Below are positions 23,901 through 33,876 of a DNA stretch of 64,000 nt, one piece after another. Where the stretch lies: NCBI GenBank assembly GCA_025617745.1, contig CM046855.1:45673813-45737812 (forward strand), written 5' to 3'. Source of the stretch: Heliocidaris erythrogramma. Its lineage: Eukaryota > Echinodermata > Echinoidea > Camarodonta > Echinometridae. The notes under the pieces are model-generated. The model saw nothing but the letters and a program-made list of their open reading frames with translations. It was not told the origin of the DNA and ran no database searches. A program made the translations under genes and the position numbers. The first letter of the stretch is position 1. Each line of letters opens with the position of its first letter.

Positions 23901-24029
23901 ATGGCGGCGGAACCTGGATGGTCAGGCGCATTAGATCACGAAATTACACAACGAAGGTTTTTCTTTATAATCGTAGTTTACAGCTTCAAAGAATTATGTA
24001 ATTCGGAATATTTCTTTCCTCCCCCGTAA
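23901..24029 (+). CDS. possible short ORF or first exon (42 codons), plus strand
   Basis: The ATG has G at -3 and G at +4 and lies about 100 bases downstream of a strong TATA box. The frame begins MAAEPGWSGALDHEITQRRF, then becomes hydrophobic and stops at 24027-24029. The first 18 residues look more like an ordinary protein start than the rest, so this could be exon 1 with a donor near CGAAG|GTTTTT, a weak site. No family is recognised, and a chance ORF is a realistic alternative. Confidence 0.2.
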   Translation: MAAEPGWSGALDHEITQRRFFFIIVVYSFKELCNSEYFFPPP

Positions 24030-25474
24030 ACTTAAAACTCGGAATTGGTATGGCCAATAATGGATGGACAATAGAACAAGTGACTCAACTTATACAATTC
24101 AACAATGTAATTCCAAGTACTGTCAGGCTAACAATCAAACTCGAGTGTTCCATTATCGTAGAACTGCGCGTAGGATGCGCTACTTTGACCAAACAGAATT
24201 GAGGATTTAGAGGAAGCATTCCTTCAGTTTCCACATCATAGATTAGCCACTGTTTAAAGTGGTATGTGAAAGATAATATTGAAACGAATGAATGATTGTG
24301 GTACAGATTAAAACGTCATCCATTTAACTTTCACATATTACAGAACTAGTGGTTTATCCAGTATTGGGAGGGGGCAATGTCCGACCCCCCCCCCCCCCCC
24401 CCCTCCCCCGTTTCAAGAATACCCATATAAAGTAACTGCAACTTGATGTGCAAGTCGGGCAACCCACCCCACCCCGTACATCCGAGGAAGATCCTACATC
24501 ATGTTTACAAATTTATGGGTCCATCATTGTAGAACTGTTACGTATTTGCTTCATTTCAATTTACCCTAAATTTTCAATGGAAGAAAACTTAATTTCTTCT
24601 CATGCCAAAAATATATCTTCCACCATTAAAAAAAAAACATTTTCATCTTTTCCAACAAGGATTCCCCGCCAGGCCCTTTGGGCGCAAAAGCCAATGTTGA
24701 GGTCAATTTACTTATTATGCAATATGGTTTTATGATCACCGCTTTTATATAATTAGAATAGATAACACTTGACAGCTTCAACTTATTGCTTGCAAATATT
24801 GTTCACCAATCATCATAGTGGTTAATTCACGTAATTTTAAATTAATTATTCGCATACTGGTATGTGTGTTAATTATGGAACACTCATTTTATCGTAATTT
24901 TTGTCATTTTGGCATAAAATTTGTATAGACTTAGAGCAGATCGATCATAAATTGACATGTCAGTATAACAGTTTAACAAAGGGATATTACTTTCTAGATC
25001 CCTGCTGACTAATTACAGTAATTTGTATGATATTATGGATGAATTCCATCTGTGTCTGGAAGGCCTCGTAAAAGATTCGGGTGGTCACGTACTATTTATC
25101 ATCTAATAATTATACATAAAATTTTAATACATTGACTGAATATGCCACTAATTTGCTACGAAATCCCAACCCATAATTCTGAAAAATAAATAACCATGAA
25201 AAGAAATATCGCGTTGCAAAACCAATGTCAACTAAACATCGTCTTTTCCTTAAATCCCATGGTATCAACTTAATTTTCCAGTTATCTGTTACAAGCTTGC
25301 AAAATAAATAACACAGAATGGGATAAAGCAATCGCAACGCGATCAATAAAAGCGGAATTACGTCGTTGACACAAGTAGTCATAAAATCTACATCTGTTCG
25401 TCTGCTCTGTCAACCCTGACTTCGCAATAAACCGATAAATTTTCGCAGATAACGATAGAATGGAACGGAACGTC

Positions 25475-25745
25475 GGTTCAAATAATTAATAATTAATAAT
25501 CATCCAATTAAAGTCCACTCCAAATTTTATGAACCGAAATGGAAATTCTTTTTGCCCAATTGATCGTGGGCCCGGCAGCCACTGTGCAGCGCCAGATCGA
25601 CGTTGCTCTATCCCTTCAATTGTTGAACGCAAAACAAGGTAGCAGCAACTTCCATCTTTTAACGTCTTTTGGTATGACGCTGCCGAGGTTCGAACCCACG
25701 ACCTCCCGATTGTGAGGCGGACGCTCAACTGAGCCAACACATCGG
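25475..25745 (-). mobile_element. tRNA-derived SINE
   Basis: The minus-strand head has a polymerase III A box (TGGCTCAGTTGAG, about 25736-25724) and a perfect B box (GGGTTCGAACC, 25697-25687). A body of about 180 bp unrelated to tRNA follows, and a tail of repeated AATAATT (25475-25500). The head cannot fold as a functional tRNA across its whole length. Confidence 0.75.
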
Positions 25746-25779
25746 TGAACTGCAGGCAGGAAATTTGGGGGTGAGGGGT

Positions 25780-25808
25780 GGAATATGTGGAATATGTGGA
25801 ATATGTGG
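25780..25808 (+). repeat. 9-bp microsatellite (GGAATATGT)3
   Basis: Three perfect GGAATATGT units lie next to the SINE head. Confidence 0.8.
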
Positions 25809-26599
25809 ACTACAGGACAGCATAGATAACTAAGCAAACATGCTTGACGAAATATCTCCTAATTCCCTGTAATGTATGTTACGAGGAATTTGATAAATAA
25901 ATTGGGGATAAAAGACGTAAAAATCACACACGAACACAATTCTGCTTGCGTTCACAATCTACAACATGCCCCATACCTGTTTTGTTCGGTCCATTTTATG
26001 TACTATTTTGAAACTTTTCTTCTATACAGATATGGATTTAAATAACTAGTGTAAGTACCAAAAACTAATATTGCCTTCTTGTGCTTTTCGGACGGCTACA
26101 TGCTAACATTTAAGGAAATACCTTCACCGTTATGTTAAAACTAGTTATTAGTATTTATTGAAAAGGTATAGAACTTACAAGTTCTCTGACAAGGCGTACA
26201 GCGTTATTGGATGTTGATATCTCCTTGCTATTGAATAAACATATTATATTAACTGAAAAAAGTGATTCTAAAAAAAATTCACAAAAAACCTGTTCCATTA
26301 TTTTAAACAGTGGGCTAAACTGTTTCATGAAGTAGTACGAGTCATTGTTGATAACCAACTGCAAATGGCAATGAATTTTGAAGACGTATTCGCGTTCAGA
26401 GACTTGATGATTTACTCGAGTAAACGAGTATTCGGTCTATTTCAAATTAACTGGGTTAAAACTAAAAATTTGTTTCCCGAGTATCTTCCTTGAACCCTTA
26501 TTACCCAGGCTCAGCATCTAAACAATATGGGAATAAGACTGACCACCCTTTCAATCAACAGGTACACGTTTCCCTGATCCTTCAGACTCGGGTGTCTAC

Positions 26600-27170
26600 C
26601 TACTGTAGACACCCTACAGTACAGAGGCCGCGTGAGGACACCTTGCATTACGCAACGATTACCCCTCACACAAATCTCGAGGCCATGAGACCAAGGATAA
26701 CTCCTTGATGAGACCAGTACTGTGATAACTCCTTGATGAGACCAGTACTGTGATAACTCCTTGATGAGACCAGTAATGTGATAACTCCTTGATGAGACCA
26801 AGGTCTGTCCACACAACGAATATCCCATATCAGTGATTGGCAGAACACTGGCCATGTGACAATCCTTCTAACGGGAATTGTCTGTATTACAGAGGTCGCG
26901 TGAGGACACCTTGTATTACGCAATGGTTACCCCTCACACAACATCCCCAGGCCTATGAGACTAAGATCAGCCTACGCAACGAATAGCCTGTAATCAGAGA
27001 GAACATCTGCAGTTCAGAGGTCACACAAGGACACCGTATATGCACCACTGAGGTCGCGTGAGGACACCTTACCTTACATTACGCAATGGTTACCCCTCAC
27101 AGACTCCGATGAGACCTAAATCAGCTTACGCAATAAACGACGACCTGAAATCAGTGATTGGCAAGCCATG
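26600..27170 (+). repeat. compound tandem array with an internal 28-bp repeat
   Basis: A block reading GAGGYCGCGTGAGGACACCT and then TTACGCAAYGRTTACCCCTC recurs near 26622, 26889 and 27050, with CAGTGATTGGCA and TACGCAACGAATA modules between. Inside it, ATAACTCCTTGATGAGACCA (28-bp period) repeats nearly four times at 26697-26802. A nested higher-order array, probably length-variable. Confidence 0.75.
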
Positions 27171-28265
27171 GGCTGTTGAAAAAATGTAAGTTTGCCTTAA
27201 CAATGTCTTCCCTTAACAATGTCTTCCCTTTTTCGTCTTGATTGAATTGACAGTTATGGATGTATGGACCATACATCCATCATAACGCACAGTACGGTAC
27301 CGCCACATAAAATTCATAAAAATTACCATTTAAAATTATGCAGCACATTGGATATGCTATTTTTAGCTTTAATACAGAAAACTATGATTCAACAATCAAG
27401 TCACTGATCTAATAAAATACAATTTTGCAGGCCTATTCCTCTAGCAAGATTTTGAAAGTAAAAATGAAAATGAAAATGCTCCTTTTATTTTTTTTTATCC
27501 ATTTAATACTACCAATGAAGGTCAATTTCTGAATCACTGAAATGAGGATACAATCATAACAGTAAAGTTGTCAACGTGTCTGAGAGTTGATACTAGTATG
27601 GTGTTGGGGAGATTACTGCCATTCGCGTGTAACTTGTCCTCAAAACGGTGTAGTTAGCACGCTCTCAAATTGAACTTCTACCCTCGGGCGATTCAATTCT
27701 CACACTCTCTCCCCTTGCCCTCTTTCTCTCTTACCCTCCCTCACTCTCTTCACCATTGGAATTCGGAAACCACCAAGCAGCACATTTTGGCCCAATTGTT
27801 TCCACCGACACGGTCACACAAGGTCAACGGAGAAAACAAGATTCTGGAGCTAAACGCTCTTGGGCCAAGCACTTCCCTGGGCCAAGTGTGTGAAGATGCC
27901 AATTTGAGACTGATCGCAAAGGTAGGTAGAAGGGTGGGTGCGCGCACTGGTTAAGGAAAAGAGATGGACTATGGATCCACTACGACAGTTTATAAAATAT
28001 AGCGGCTTTGCATGGTGGGGGCAAACAAAAATATCTAATTTTAAAATTCTGAGCTAATACGATAGAGTAATATTTAAGATTACCATCCCAGAAAGTTGTG
28101 CGCATTAACCGATTGTATGACATCCAAATTGCCATTAACATTTAACAAATCTATTCCAACTTTTGAAGCATTAAAATAAATCCTAATAAAATATCACCTG
28201 TAATACAACTTTTAAACATATAAAATGCTCAAAATCTTTCTACTTCATTAAATTGTTCCTCTTAC

Positions 28266-28419
28266 TGTTGGAGCAGTGGCGGCACCAAGGGGGGGGGGGG
28301 GGCATGGGGGGCATTTGCCCCCCAATAATTTTCGGAGTGAAAAAAAGTAAAAGGGTGGAAAATTTGTTTGCCCCCCCCCCCCCCACTTTAAAAATCCTGG
28401 TGCCGCCACTGTGTTCGAG
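28266..28419. mobile_element. small hAT-type element with G/C tracts
   Basis: The inverted ends are CAGTGGCGGCACCAAGG at the left and CCTGGTGCCGCCACTG at the right (28274-28411, 138 bp). An 8-bp target duplication (TGTTGGAG / TGTTCGAG, 7 of 8) lies at 28266-28273 and 28412-28419. Its two G/C tracts are complementary, so the element can fold on itself. Confidence 0.75.
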
Positions 28420-31400
28420 TCGTTGAAATACTAATTTATTATTCTGCATATTGCATGAACGCATATCGATCCAAACTCTATTTGAACAGTATTATATTCT
28501 TGTAAGAATTTTAAAAACTCATTATGTGCTATATGATGGTCCTTTTTTTCTTTCGACATCCATTGTTTTCAGAATAGTTTTTGTCATCCCCAAAGACCCC
28601 AATGCAAAAGTAAAAAAGTTTTGCTGTTGTGAATTCACATTTCCTAGATGATGTAATCTGCGGGGAAAACTACGAATAATACTTATTGCAGAGCATTTTT
28701 CCCCAATTGTGTTACAAAATCAATTTCACTATTCTTTTCTTCATCTGCTGAATAAAATCAAGGTGAAATCGACGGCAAACATGAGTGTCAATGTGCAGAA
28801 TATGTCAACCATTGACAGTGGCTGCAAGGCATATTTTTTGCAATGATTTTAGTTTAATTGGATTAGAATCGTAAACTTCGAAAAAAGAAAGGAAAGTAAA
28901 ATGTGATTTGCTACACTAAGGAGAATCTAACTTTGTGATAACTTATTTTCTCCATTGTCCTTTTATTTCTAGGGGGGTGCGTTGCTTTTCAAGTAACATT
29001 CCCGTTTTCCATCGTCCTGAGCAAAAAGCTTAGCCAATCTGGGGTCAAGGGTCACAGAGCCAACCCTAGGAGGACGGCGAGATGAAGTGTCGAATGATGT
29101 CTCCCAAACTCATCTGTCTGACCTCCAGCTCCGACCTCCGAAATTCCTCTCGAATTGAAACTTGTTACCAGACATTACACCACCAGTCTTGTGAGGTTCC
29201 GTAAAACAACATGCATACTACTACTACACCCGGATACAAGAGCGTTCTAGCAGTTATGTTTTAAAAATTATAAACATGTTTACAATATTCAGTAACATCT
29301 ATGACAGAAAACTGTTTACGTCAGGTGGCAATATACGTACATGTACGGGACTAAACATGTTGAAAAATTACAAATCAAGTAACTGATTTTTGCAGTGCTA
29401 ATTTGCGGTATATTTATGGCAAGCCTCGCTCCACGACTAAAAAAAGGGGGCACGAAAATGTTAGATGTGGTGGACTATGTTCTTGCACGAAAAATAATCC
29501 AAACAAATATTTCACATCATAAATGAGGATTAATTTTTGAAGTTAATGTTAAGAATATTGATTCAAATAGGGTATAGGGCGTAATGTATTGCATAAATTA
29601 TTATAACGTCCCACTGGCATTTGTGAAAATTAGAAAGGAACTGCTTGGATATACGACTTACGAGTTAGAGCAAGGAGTTATTCACAGAGTAGTTGAGTAG
29701 TATTCCTAATTCATGCCTTCAGGGTGGCGATTATTGACATATTTACTATGTTTTGATAAACCAGGGCCCAGTCTTCTGTTGTTTTAAGGATCAAAATATT
29801 TTTGTTTCGTCTCACCGAATTTTTAATTGGCCTCCTTGACATGAGCCCCTCTACTTCAAGTATGGGCGGGGATGGGGTATGCTTGGTACTCCTTGGTACT
29901 ACATGTACCTCTGGTATTCTGTATTCCGTTGAAATTTTGTGAAATTTCCCCCTCTTTTTTCCCCCCTTTTTTTGGCTTATAGATCAGTTAGGTCGCACAA
30001 ACTCATGACTTAATTTAAAGTACGTGTTTCTATCTGACATTGTGTCTACTTAAAGCATATAAAATTGCAATGAAACTAAAAAGTGAAAAATACCTACGCA
30101 ATAACATTACCATACATGATTTTGATCTATAGGTTGAACGGTTAAAATATTGTAGGACTACAACGTGCATGTCGCGGGGCTACATTTTATCGCATCTGTC
30201 TGATCAGAAAGATAGGACCATAATGGATAACTTTATCCTCTTCAAGAGAAATATTGGGTAGGAGTGTTTCATTTTTACTGGAAATGTACTACATACCATC
30301 CACATCAGTGGCTTTGCATACAACACGGTTACATTTTGATCCTGCCCTGTGGATTGGATACGCAGGCTTATTGGTTCGACTTCCGAGCTATTCACCCGGA
30401 TTAAGAAAACATATTCCATGGGAAAGTGCTTTGGTCGGAAGTATTCTTCATGTTGGAGCCGTGAGCATTAATTTGTTTTGCATTTGACTTTGTCATCTTG
30501 CTGCAGCAAAAGTTTGAAGGAAGAATATTCGACACAAAAATCTGAAGCCCCGGTTGTGTTATAATGCATCTTACAGGGACTGGGGCACGTAGCTCAAAGA
30601 AACCGGGGGAGCAAATTGAATGAATTCCTGGAGAGGACGTATTTGAGCAATACTTTTTTTTGTTTTCTTTTATTTTTTTCTTAAATGGAAAAGAAAGGTA
30701 AAATCTAATTCTCTTTTTTGGACCGCGTGGAGCGAGGCCACCATAATCCGTAGCCTCTCTATTCACGCTGTGCATGCACACTACAGCGAACGTATACTAT
30801 CAGTGTTCAACAAGTAGCAGGGCGTGTCAATGGACCATACCACTTACAATGAAGGGAGTTCCAGACTATCTTACTCGTGGTCTTGCCAGGATCGTGTACC
30901 GAAGTCGGTGATTTCTCCAAGTAAACATTTGCTTAATAATATATCCCAATTTCATAGGTGCTCATTACACATGGATATACGTATCATTTCTTGACAATAC
31001 CGGGATGTACAGTACCAAATATGTGCATTCCACATTTCATGATTATTTTAACATCCCTTCTACCCAAGTAAAAATGTCCCGCGTGCTCAGTGGGTATGAA
31101 AGGCAACAATTCTCCACAACCGCAAAGAAAAGAAGTCTTTTGAGTATTGCCTAAATAAAAGTATAATAGAGTGGTGGAATAGAACACATCGCTTTTCACG
31201 ATGTATGCACAACCCAAGGCTAAATATGGACGCCATTATGGCGCTTTACGATATTTGATGTTGAAATCCAATGACAATTCGTGATAGTGATGGCAATGTC
31301 CTTTAATATGTAGCCCACTTTCGGGTGAACTTCGTGTACAGTACATTATGAATAGCGAGTTTCAGTGTAAACTCCCCCCGCTCATCCCAACGTGTTCATT

Positions 31401-32076
31401 GAGATACAGTATAAACGAGAAAGTTTTCGAAAATATGTATTCTCTTCCAAATGAATAAGTTTGGTGGATAATACACTCAAAACATAACTCCCGCGGGTCA
31501 TTTCAAGTAACCAAAATTAAGATCAAACTTTTCCAACAACATTAAAGTTTAGAGGATAAAAAGGTCACATACCTAAGCGAATGGATGATGTTAAAGATCC
31601 CCGGCAGCACTGCATAATGGACTCCAAAATAGGGGTATCCGAAAACTGACTATGCGTTCTCCCACTCATATTTACCGGGATGGGCTGGGCTTATCCATTC
31701 CCATGATCCACTCTAAACCACCACATTCCTTCAAACTACTGGACTATACATCGCCTCGGCCCTAATTATACAAAGCCCGCATTTTCGTTTCCATCAAAAT
31801 CGACTCTTTTTTTTTCTTGTGTGAAGCGAAGCGAGCCTTGTGAAGCACGGTGTGAATAGAAATATTGATTGTGTCTATTCTAATACGGCTCTTAGCCAAG
31901 ACTCGCCATGCATAGGATTTGCAATCTTAGTTATTTTTTTTTTTAAGTGTATGTTTTATTAAATCAAAAGACAAAAATCACTTATTTTAACTCACTGCCC
32001 CCCTTCTATACTCCCTAATAGTATAAAGCCCTTGTGGTCAAGCTATGCGGAATGATGATGAAAATGGGATATTTAC

Positions 32077-32404
32077 CTCCTTTTGCTCCCACTCCAGCTC
32101 CCACTCCAGCGCCCACTCCAGCGCCCACGCCCACTCCAAGTCCAGCCCCAGCTCCAGCAGATGTATCGATGTCCATATCGATGTTGGGCGTCTCGGCTTC
32201 CACACTGACATGCGCGCCCGCTTCGGCCTCTCGTCCTCCTTTGCGCTTACTTCGTCGTTCCCGGCCAGATCGACGAAATGAGTTACGGAGAACACGGTTG
32301 AAACTCAGCCGTCTCTTCTTCTTGACAGGTTCCCCCGCCGTCACATCGGCATCTGCCGAAGCCGATGCCTCGACTGAAAAACTTGCCGAGGACTTATTCC
32401 CCAT
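32077..32404 (-). CDS. MARCKS-like protein, exon 1 (start codon, effector-like domain)
   Basis: The ATG at 32404 has a strong context (A at -3, G at +4), and an in-frame TAA lies 27 bases upstream, which fixes the start. The exon encodes 109 residues plus one base and ends GGAG|GTAAAT (phase 1). Residues 1-6 are MGNKSS, a likely N-myristoylation signal once Met is removed. Residues 28-58 are strongly basic (KKKRRLSF, then RNSFRRSGRERRSKRK), with serines 34, 42, 46 and 52 in basic contexts suited to protein kinase C. Residues 59-80 are acidic/Ala-rich and residues 81-109 are GVGA/GAGA repeats. Vertebrate MARCKS proteins share this plan: myristate, a basic Ser/Phe effector that binds acidic lipid, actin and calmodulin and is released by phosphorylation, and low-complexity flanks. 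Here the effector is Arg-rich and much nearer the N terminus. The match is by architecture, so a different myristoylated basic protein, or use of the basic stretch as a nuclear signal, remains possible. Confidence 0.72.
32084..32157 (-). repeat. coding minisatellite (GVGA codons) in exon 1
   Basis: A 12-base unit (GGAGTGGGAGCT and variants) encodes the GVGA/GAGA repeats at the end of exon 1. Because units are multiples of three, copy-number change would alter length without breaking the frame. Confidence 0.7.
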
Positions 32405-32480
32405 GCTGCTCGATCGAGTAGTCCAAACTTACAGCATGTATAGATCGTTGAGTTCGTCTGGTTAGTATAGTATATATCCC
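32405..32480 (-). promoter_or_regulatory. putative core promoter and 5' leader of the MARCKS-like gene
   Basis: On the minus strand a TATA-like run (GGGATATATACTAT, 32480-32467) lies about 70 bases upstream of the ATG. A pyrimidine/CA initiator-like site (CTCAACGA) sits near 32449, about 25 bases downstream of it, so the leader would be near 45 bases. The leader holds the in-frame stop that defines the start codon. Evidence is positional and motif-based only; an upstream noncoding exon is not excluded. Confidence 0.35.
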
Positions 32481-33862
32481 ACGACGATGCTGGTTCAGAT
32501 TAGTGTCCAAGCACTGCGTGATATCACGAAGAGGTCGTTGAAGATTCACGGGCTCGAGTGCGATCAGGACTGGGTGGACGATGCTGTGATTTCACAGCCC
32601 TTGAAGACCTGTAGGTTTCAATGTAGAAAAGAGAGAAACGAGATAAGGATTGAATGCGGGGGTGCACAAGGAGGGGCTTTGGTGTTACCCACTGAGCAAA
32701 GTCTCTGCGCGCAGACAATACCCCGTCGAAAATCGTTTTCAAGGGAGCTTTTTGACAATACACATTCAATAGAAAATGATTGGTGCGAAGCGAACGACCT
32801 CGCTATAGTCAACTGCTACTCAATAGTGAGGGCAATAAAAAGATGCAGTATATAAACCAAATGAGATAAATTGTGTTAAATGGCCATACCCATAAATCAT
32901 GCTTCCGTACATTCACAACAGAATTATATAAATTTGCATCATTTTGCTACACACTTAAAACCACTCACGAGAACAAATGTTGAAGACAGAGAAGCTGCAA
33001 CAACCCACATTCGCCAAGATTATGAAGAGAAAAAAAGAAACCCTCAAGAGCACTTATTCGACGTCCATCAAATTCGACATCAACACCGAGAGCGACATAA
33101 GCAAACATCCTCCATCGGCCGACATTTAGATGGAACATCCCGACACAGTATCCCACCAAACGCTTGCAAACCTACTTCTTCAGTTCCATACCGCACCCTA
33201 TACACGGGCACAGCACTTCCTTATGTACTAACTCCATACTAAATCAAACAGCCTACATGTACAACACGAATGAAAGAGGGGAAGAATAAAGCAAAAATAA
33301 GTGAGACAAGAACGGCTTCGATGACTTGCCTTTGTTTACTCAGTAGAACAAAAGCAACTACGCAGTGTGGACACCTGAGATTTCACGTCTTCTAATGGCC
33401 ATGCCATGACACAATGAAGCAGGCCGAGAAGACGGACACGCGAGCTATCATCCCACGCAAAACACAGAACTAAACATTATGTAAACCAAACATATCATAT
33501 AAATTTATTTTTCAAGGTGTTAGGATTAGCGGTTAACCTAACTCACTATGATCTATATATTATTTGTCCATGCCTGGAATTCAAAGACTTCCTAAGACTT
33601 CCTAAGACTCGACAGGCATTATCGTGAAATTGAAGAAAACTGTTGTAGGAAATGGTTCGGAAACGTATTTTTAAAACTGAATAATTATCATACATGCTAT
33701 GCATAATATTATATCGCACCACTGAACTAAAAATATCAGGTCATATGGCATTGTGATGATGGATAGAGAGAAGTCTGACCAAACCACAGCTCCAATCTCT
33801 CCCTCATTGTATACAGCGTACTACGGCAATGACCTAGCTTCATGGGAAGCATTCATCGATTC

Positions 33863-33876
33863 GTCACCATGGCAAC
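33863..33876. promoter_or_regulatory. RFX-type X-box, upstream of the MARCKS-like gene
   Basis: GTCACCATGGCAAC fits the X-box consensus GTNRCC-N(0-3)-RGYAAC with a 2-base spacer. X-boxes bind RFX factors and are typical of promoters of ciliary genes. It lies about 1.46 kb upstream of the start codon of the minus-strand MARCKS-like gene. Whether it acts on that gene, on another gene, or not at all is unknown. Confidence 0.4.

Larger units (their letters stand above)
16835..32076 (-). other. intron 1 of the MARCKS-like gene (15.2 kb)
   Basis: This intron is bounded by the exon 1 donor and the exon 2 acceptor. It contains a nested pair of DNA transposons (17812-18503), AC-rich low-complexity DNA (18640-18800), a possible internal promoter with a short ORF (23791-24029), G/C tracts (21043, 24384), a tRNA-derived SINE (25475-25745), a compound tandem array (26600-27170) and a small hAT-type element (28274-28411). 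In the rest I recognise no exon. An unrecognised short or alternative exon is possible. Confidence 0.55.

Noticed and set aside
26697-26802. CRISPR-like array of 28-bp repeats
   Set aside because: The repeats are contiguous without unique spacers, and the genome is eukaryotic; it is a minisatellite.
32034-32465. A 143-codon plus-strand frame rich in Pro/Ala/Ser
   Set aside because: It is the antisense shadow of the GC-rich repeat in exon 1 of the MARCKS-like gene; it lacks splice or domain support.
32487-33242. Two consecutive plus-strand ORFs of about 120 codons with ATG starts
   Set aside because: No domain, no splice-linked partner, and composition like the surroundings; they lie in the probable promoter region of the minus-strand gene.
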